Part shown: positions 60,645 to 64,000 of the stretch, in pieces | Position numbering within the stretch: position 1 is the stretch's first letter | Layout of the letters: each line of letters opens with the position of its first letter | Source of the DNA: Haloarcula nitratireducens | GTDB taxonomy: Archaea > Halobacteriota > Halobacteria > Halobacteriales > Haloarculaceae | DNA length: 64,000 nucleotides | Reading direction: 5' to 3' | NCBI RefSeq assembly: GCF_019599505.1 | Contig: NZ_RKLT01000002.1 | Span: 310,001 to 374,000 of the forward strand | Notes under the pieces: model-generated | Told to the model about the DNA's origin: nothing | What the model saw: the letters and a program-made list of their open reading frames with translations, nothing else | The model's database searches: none | Program-made: the position numbers and the translations under genes

Positions 60645-62660
60645 ATGAGTCCCGGCCGGATCACGTCCGACGACGTACTCGGTGCCTGTGACGCCGCAGG
60701 TGCGGCTCGGGAGCCAGTGACGGCGGGCGAGGTCGCCGACCAGCTCGGGAGTCACCCCGACACGGTTCGGAACCGGCTCGAAGAGCTGGCCGGGCGAGGC
60801 GAACTCCGCAGTAAGACGGTCGGAGAAGGACAGCGAGTGTGGTGGCGACCCGCGACGGAGAGTCGGTCCCTCGGCGCGGTCGAGGAGATGCTGCCCGAGG
60901 AGGCGAAGCACGACCATCTCACGACCGAACTTCGGGACGTCTTCAGCCGGATTTCGGACGGCTTCTACGCGCTCGACACCGATTGGCGGTTCACGTACGT
61001 CAACGAGCGCGCGGAGGCACTCATCGACTATCGAGGGGAAGGGCTGGTCGGCGAGAACGTCTGGGAGGTGTTCGAGTGGGCGGCCGATTCCAAGTTGAAA
61101 GCGGAGTACCACGCCGCGATGGAGACGCAGGAGCCGACCGTGTTCGAGTTGTACTATCCCGAGCCGCTCGACGCGTGGTACGAGATCAGTGCGTATCCCT
61201 CCGAGACTGGCCTATCGGTGTACTTCCGTGACATCTCCGAACGGAAATCGCAGACGCGGGCGCTTCGAGAGCGGGAGGAACAGCTCTCGCGACTCATGGA
61301 GAACGTCCCGGGGATGGTGTATCGGTGCCGGAACGAGCGCGGGTGGCCGATGGAGTTCGTCAGCGACGCCTGCCGCGATCTCACGGGTTACGCGCCCGAC
61401 GCGGTCGAACGCGGCGACGTCGTGTGGGGCGAGGACGTCATCGTCGACGCCGACCGCGAAGCCGTCTGGGAGGGGATTCAGACCGCCGTCACCGACCGCG
61501 AACCGTTCTCCAACACCTACCGGATCGAGACCGTCGACGGCGAGCGACGGTGGGTCAGAAACCACGGACGCGGCGTCTTCGACGACGACGGCGGCGAACT
61601 GGTGATGCTGGAAGGTATCATCTCGGATATCACGACGCAGAGGGAACGCGAGCGGGAACTCGAAGAGCATCGGTCGTGGTACCGGACGCTGGTCGAGAAC
61701 TTCCCGAACGGGGCCGTCGCGCTGGTGAATCGCGACCTCCGGTACGTCACGTTCGGCGGGACGCCGGAGGGGGACTCCGGCGTGACGAGAACGGAGTTAG
61801 AGGGGGAACTGCTTCGGGACGCGCTGCCGGCGGAACTGGCGGACGTCGTCGTTCCCCACTACCGAGCCGCGCTCGACGGCGAGATATCCGCGTTCGAGGA
61901 GTCGGTCGGCGACGAGACGTACCAGTTCCACTTCCATCCGGTCCGTGACGACGACGGTGAGGTCTTCGCAGCACTGGGTCTTTCACAGGACGTCACCGAC
62001 CGCCGGGCGTATCAGCGGCAACTGGAGCAGTCGAACGAACGACTGGAGAGCTTCGCCAGCATGCTCGCCCACGAGCTCAGAAATCCGGTCGCCATCGGGC
62101 AGATTTACGCGCAACAGCTCTCCTCGCAACCGGACTCGGACGCGGTCGAGTACGTCGTCGAGGCGTTCGACCGTATCGAGGACATGATCAACGTCATGCT
62201 GGTGCTCACCCGGGGCGAGGAGGCGGTCAGCGACCGGACTACGCTCCGGCTCCTGCCGGTCGCACAAGACGTCTGGGAGGAGATCGACACGGCCGACGGG
62301 ACCCTCGAGACCGACGGCGACTACACGGTCGCGGCCGACGAGACGTACCTCAGACACCTCCTTCGGAACCTCTTCGAGAACGCGCTCCAGCACGGCGGTC
62401 GAGACGTCACCGTCAGGGTGGGCGGACTCCCGACCGGATTCTACGTCGAAGACGACGGGGTGGGCATCCCGCCGGACGAACGCGATACCGTGTTCCAGGC
62501 GGGCTATACGACTGCGGCCGACGGGGGCGGTGCCGGGCTGGGGCTGGCGTTCGTCAGCGAGTTAGCGAACGCGTACGACTGGGAGGTAGACGTGATCGAG
62601 AGCGAGGCCGGCGGCGCGCGCTTCGAGCTCCGAGACGTCGATCAGGAACGGCGGACGTGA
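60645..62660 (+). CDS. Soluble PAS-sensor histidine kinase with N-terminal helix-turn-helix
   Basis: 671 aa, no membrane segment. Residues 5-70 are a winged helix (TSDDVLGACDAAGAAREPVTAGEVADQLGSHPDTVRNRLEELAGRGELRSKTVGEGQRVWWRP). Three PAS domains follow (about 95-210, 215-340, 345-455; e.g. SRISDGFYALDTDWRFTYVNERAEALI, FVSDACRDLTGYAPDAV). Then come the dimerisation/phosphoacceptor helix FASMLAHELRNPVAIGQIY with His476 and the HATPase domain (NLFENALQHGG, VEDDGVGIPPDERD, GGAGLGLAFVSELA). A cytoplasmic signal is implied. A DNA-binding domain on a kinase is unusual. Confidence 0.92.
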   Translation: MSPGRITSDDVLGACDAAGAAREPVTAGEVADQLGSHPDTVRNRLEELAGRGELRSKTVGEGQRVWWRPATESRSLGAVEEMLPEEAKHDHLTTELRDVFSRISDGFYALDTDWRFTYVNERAEALIDYRGEGLVGENVWEVFEWAADSKLKAEYHAAMETQEPTVFELYYPEPLDAWYEISAYPSETGLSVYFRDISERKSQTRALREREEQLSRLMENVPGMVYRCRNERGWPMEFVSDACRDLTGYAPDAVERGDVVWGEDVIVDADREAVWEGIQTAVTDREPFSNTYRIETVDGERRWVRNHGRGVFDDDGGELVMLEGIISDITTQRERERELEEHRSWYRTLVENFPNGAVALVNRDLRYVTFGGTPEGDSGVTRTELEGELLRDALPAELADVVVPHYRAALDGEISAFEESVGDETYQFHFHPVRDDDGEVFAALGLSQDVTDRRAYQRQLEQSNERLESFASMLAHELRNPVAIGQIYAQQLSSQPDSDAVEYVVEAFDRIEDMINVMLVLTRGEEAVSDRTTLRLLPVAQDVWEEIDTADGTLETDGDYTVAADETYLRHLLRNLFENALQHGGRDVTVRVGGLPTGFYVEDDGVGIPPDERDTVFQAGYTTAADGGGAGLGLAFVSELANAYDWEVDVIESEAGGARFELRDVDQERRT

Positions 62661-62727
62661 CGGTGCGAATCGGCGACGACTCGGCGAGACGACGCGCTTT
62701 TCCGGCTCAGACGGCTATAGCGTCCCA

Positions 62728-63240
62728 ATGACCGACGTTCCACCGGACGTTGCAGAGGCGTTCGATAGCCGCGAGGAGTTCGCCGAGAGCGACGGCGGCT
62801 ACGCGATCGAGACGACGAGTTTCAGCGGTCGCGTGACCGCCAGCGAGGGCGAGACGTGGGAGACGAATTACCAAGTGACGGTCAGAGCGCCGACGTTACA
62901 GGCCGCGACGGCCGACGACGTGGGGCCGGCCGTCCGTGACGGCTGGTTCGATACGCTGGAGCGCCGCCTCGAAGACGCGCCCAAGGCGACGCGAACCGCC
63001 GTCGAACTCGACGAGTACGCGGTCGAGCGCGACGGCGAAGAGGTCGTCGTCACCTACCGGTTCAGCCTCGGCGGCGAGCGACAGGCCGCCGACGTGGCGA
63101 AGACGTTCGTCGAGTACGTCGAGGGCACCTACGTCGAGGGGATCGTCCCCGGCTACGACTACGTCGGCACCGTCGCCGAGCTGATGGATTCGGCGAGCAC
63201 CGGCGGCAGCGAGGGGACGCGCGGCGGAACGCCGCTGTAG
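62728..63240 (+). CDS. DUF5813-type conserved haloarchaeal protein
   Basis: 170 aa, acidic, no membrane segment. VAEAFDSREEFAESDGGYAIETTSFSGRVTASEGETWETNYQVTVRAPTLQAATADDVGPAVRDGWFDTLERRLEDAPKAT and YVEGTYVEGIVPGYDYVGTVAELMDSA fit the DUF5813 pattern known only from haloarchaea, function unknown. It starts 67 bases after the kinase stop and may have its own promoter (GCGCTTTTCC about 30 nt upstream). The last 15 residues are Gly/Thr/Ser-rich. Confidence 0.8.
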   Translation: MTDVPPDVAEAFDSREEFAESDGGYAIETTSFSGRVTASEGETWETNYQVTVRAPTLQAATADDVGPAVRDGWFDTLERRLEDAPKATRTAVELDEYAVERDGEEVVVTYRFSLGGERQAADVAKTFVEYVEGTYVEGIVPGYDYVGTVAELMDSASTGGSEGTRGGTPL

Positions 63241-63249
63241 AAGTAGCAT

Positions 63250-63427
63250 ACGGCGGCTTCGCCGCCGTTTCACTGCGAGCGCGACGCGTCGCGCTCTTTT
63301 CGCCCACGTTCGTTAGAGCGAAGTCATCCGAAAGAGCGCACGGCGCTCTCGGACGACTCTAACGCAGCCCATCAGAAGTCTTCGACTTCTGAGGACGTTT
63401 TTCGAGGCGTGGTGGCCGCAGGCCACC
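63250..63427. repeat. Five consecutive hairpins between convergent genes
   Basis: Hairpins: 63250-63268 (8-bp stem, TTC loop); 63277-63296 (perfect 20-nt palindrome followed by TTTT); 63311-63364 (nested, outer stem CGTTAGAG/CTCTAACG, inner AGAGCGC/GCGCTCT with ACG loop); 63372-63392 (9-bp stem, TTC loop, T5 soon after at 63398); 63411-63427 (7-bp stem, GCA loop). No coding sequence. At least two are terminator-like for the plus strand. Confidence 0.75.
63277..63300 (+). terminator. Palindrome plus T4 after the DUF5813 gene
   Basis: GAGCGCGACGCGTCGCGCTC directly followed by TTTT, 36 bases after the stop codon. Confidence 0.55.
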
Positions 63428-63452
63428 CAACGAAGAAAGAGGTGGGTATCGG

Positions 63453-63683
63453 TTAGTCCATGGCGATGTACGTCTGCGTGCTCTCGACGCCCTCGATGTC
63501 CTGGATGTGGGTCGCGGCGACGTCCTTGACCTCGGCGGGCGTGTCGACGGTAACCTTCGCGATGAGGTCGACGTCGCCGGCGACGATGTGGGCCTCCCGG
63601 ACGCCGTCGATGGCCTCGATCTCGTCTTTCAGGCGGTCCGCGTCTCCGGTGTGGGCTTTGACCATAACGTATGCAGTGACCAT
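63453..63683 (-). CDS. RAM-only Lrp/AsnC-type ligand-binding protein
   Basis: 76 aa from the ATG at 63683 (GTG three codons earlier is possible). VTAYVMVKAHTGDADRLKDEIEAIDGVREAHIVAGDVDLIAKVTVDTPAEVKDVAATHIQDIEGVESTQTYIAMD is a complete ferredoxin-like RAM/SAM domain with no DNA-binding half. Such stand-alone domains oligomerise and bind amino acids. Its start is one base after the stop of the upstream TrkA gene, so they form an operon and a regulatory role in K+ transport is conceivable. Confidence 0.85.
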   Translation of the reverse strand: MVTAYVMVKAHTGDADRLKDEIEAIDGVREAHIVAGDVDLIAKVTVDTPAEVKDVAATHIQDIEGVESTQTYIAMD

Positions 63684-63684
63684 G

Positions 63685-64000
63685 TCAGGCACCTCCGAGT
63701 GCGGTCGCGCGGCCGGATTCGCCGGCGACGATGCTCCGGACGTCGCCGAGGGTGTCGAAGCCCGCGAGGACGACGACGTGGTCGCCCTCTTCGAGCGTCT
63801 CGTCCGGGTCCGGAATCGTCAGCGCGGTCTCGCCCTTCCCGTGCGCGAGAAGTTGGGCGTTGGCGGGCAGTTCCAGTTCCGAGAGGGAGTAGCCGTTCAT
63901 CGGCGAGGCGTCCGTGATGGTGAACTCGACGAGCTGGAGGTTCTGGGCGACGTCCGCGACGGCGCGGATGTTCCCGCCTAACAGCGCGTTCTTCGCGGCG
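63685..64000 (-). CDS. TrkA-type K+ transport regulatory protein, C-terminal part
   Basis: Open to the window edge; only the last 104 codons are visible. VADVAQNLQLVEFTITDASPMNGYSLSELELPANAQLLAHGKGETALTIPDPDETLEEGDHVVVLAGFDTLGDVRSIVAG is a TrkA-C (RCK-C) domain, the ligand-binding regulatory half of RCK proteins that gate K+ channels and transporters in response to nucleotides. The N-terminal NAD-binding part lies outside the window. Co-transcribed with the RAM-only gene. Confidence 0.88.
   Translation of the reverse strand, partial: AAKNALLGGNIRAVADVAQNLQLVEFTITDASPMNGYSLSELELPANAQLLAHGKGETALTIPDPDETLEEGDHVVVLAGFDTLGDVRSIVAGESGRATALGGA

Overview
The window is a chromosomal segment of a halophilic archaeon (class Halobacteria). 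It is GC-rich with G/C-biased third codon positions. Most proteins are strongly acidic, ribosomal proteins S3 and L32e carry long Asp/Glu-rich extensions, and promoters are short TATA elements about 22-35 nt upstream of start codons (leaderless style). Typical haloarchaeal families are present: HalX receiver, DUF2240, TrmB, UspA-tailed APC transporters. I cannot assign a genus from sequence alone.

Region 1 (1-15.3 kb): the 3' end of a secreted or membrane-linked gene, then one minus-strand superoperon running from 15255 down to 859. Its order is SPOUT methyltransferase, L3, L4, L23, L2, S19, L22, S3, L29, RNase P Rnp1, S17, L14, L24, S4e, L5, S14, S8, L6, L32e, L19e, L18, S5, L30, L15, SecY. 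Almost every junction overlaps by 1-4 bases or is separated by 2-6. The small S14 gene (59 aa) lies in a gap between S8 and L5.

Region 2 (15.5-30.8 kb): tRNA-Gly followed by a tRNA-derived remnant, a processive-type GT2 glycosyltransferase, a thiamine-binding-like protein, mch, and housekeeping genes. These include a GTPBP1-like GTPase, a phosphoglycolate-phosphatase-type HAD enzyme, a J-domain membrane protein, PyrF, DUF2240, deoxyhypusine synthase, GNAT and a YchF-type GTPase. The region ends with a two-gene thiol-redox pair: a DsbA-like lipoprotein and a membrane protein with an intramembrane CAAC motif.

Region 3 (31-45.2 kb): an accessory-looking block of paired membrane and stress families. 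It holds two DUF892 ferritin-like proteins, two FNT channels, two DUF389 membrane proteins, an APC-UspA transporter, a CPA1 antiporter, an HPP protein, a PRC-barrel-like protein, a nucleoside hydrolase and several small proteins. Several of its genes carry a T(T/C)GCAAGC-like element at similar distances (about 38-50 nt) from their start codons. This block is the best candidate here for an undescribed functional unit.

Region 4 (45.4-64 kb): tRNA-Ile, FxsA, a cytochrome P450 divergent from a thioredoxin-like DUF255 protein, TrmB regulator, MptA, HalX response regulator and a two-domain siroheme-decarboxylase-like AsnC protein whose 3' end is duplicated downstream. Then come a divergent TrpD-like protein, an alpha/beta hydrolase, a cyclophilin, a second APC-UspA transporter, a MOSC protein, two zinc microproteins and a ferredoxin. 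The region closes with tRNA-Leu plus a 25-bp att-like duplication, an HTH-PAS histidine kinase, DUF5813, a string of five hairpins, a RAM-only Lrp-like protein and the end of a TrkA protein. No rRNA, CRISPR array or intact transposase gene was seen.
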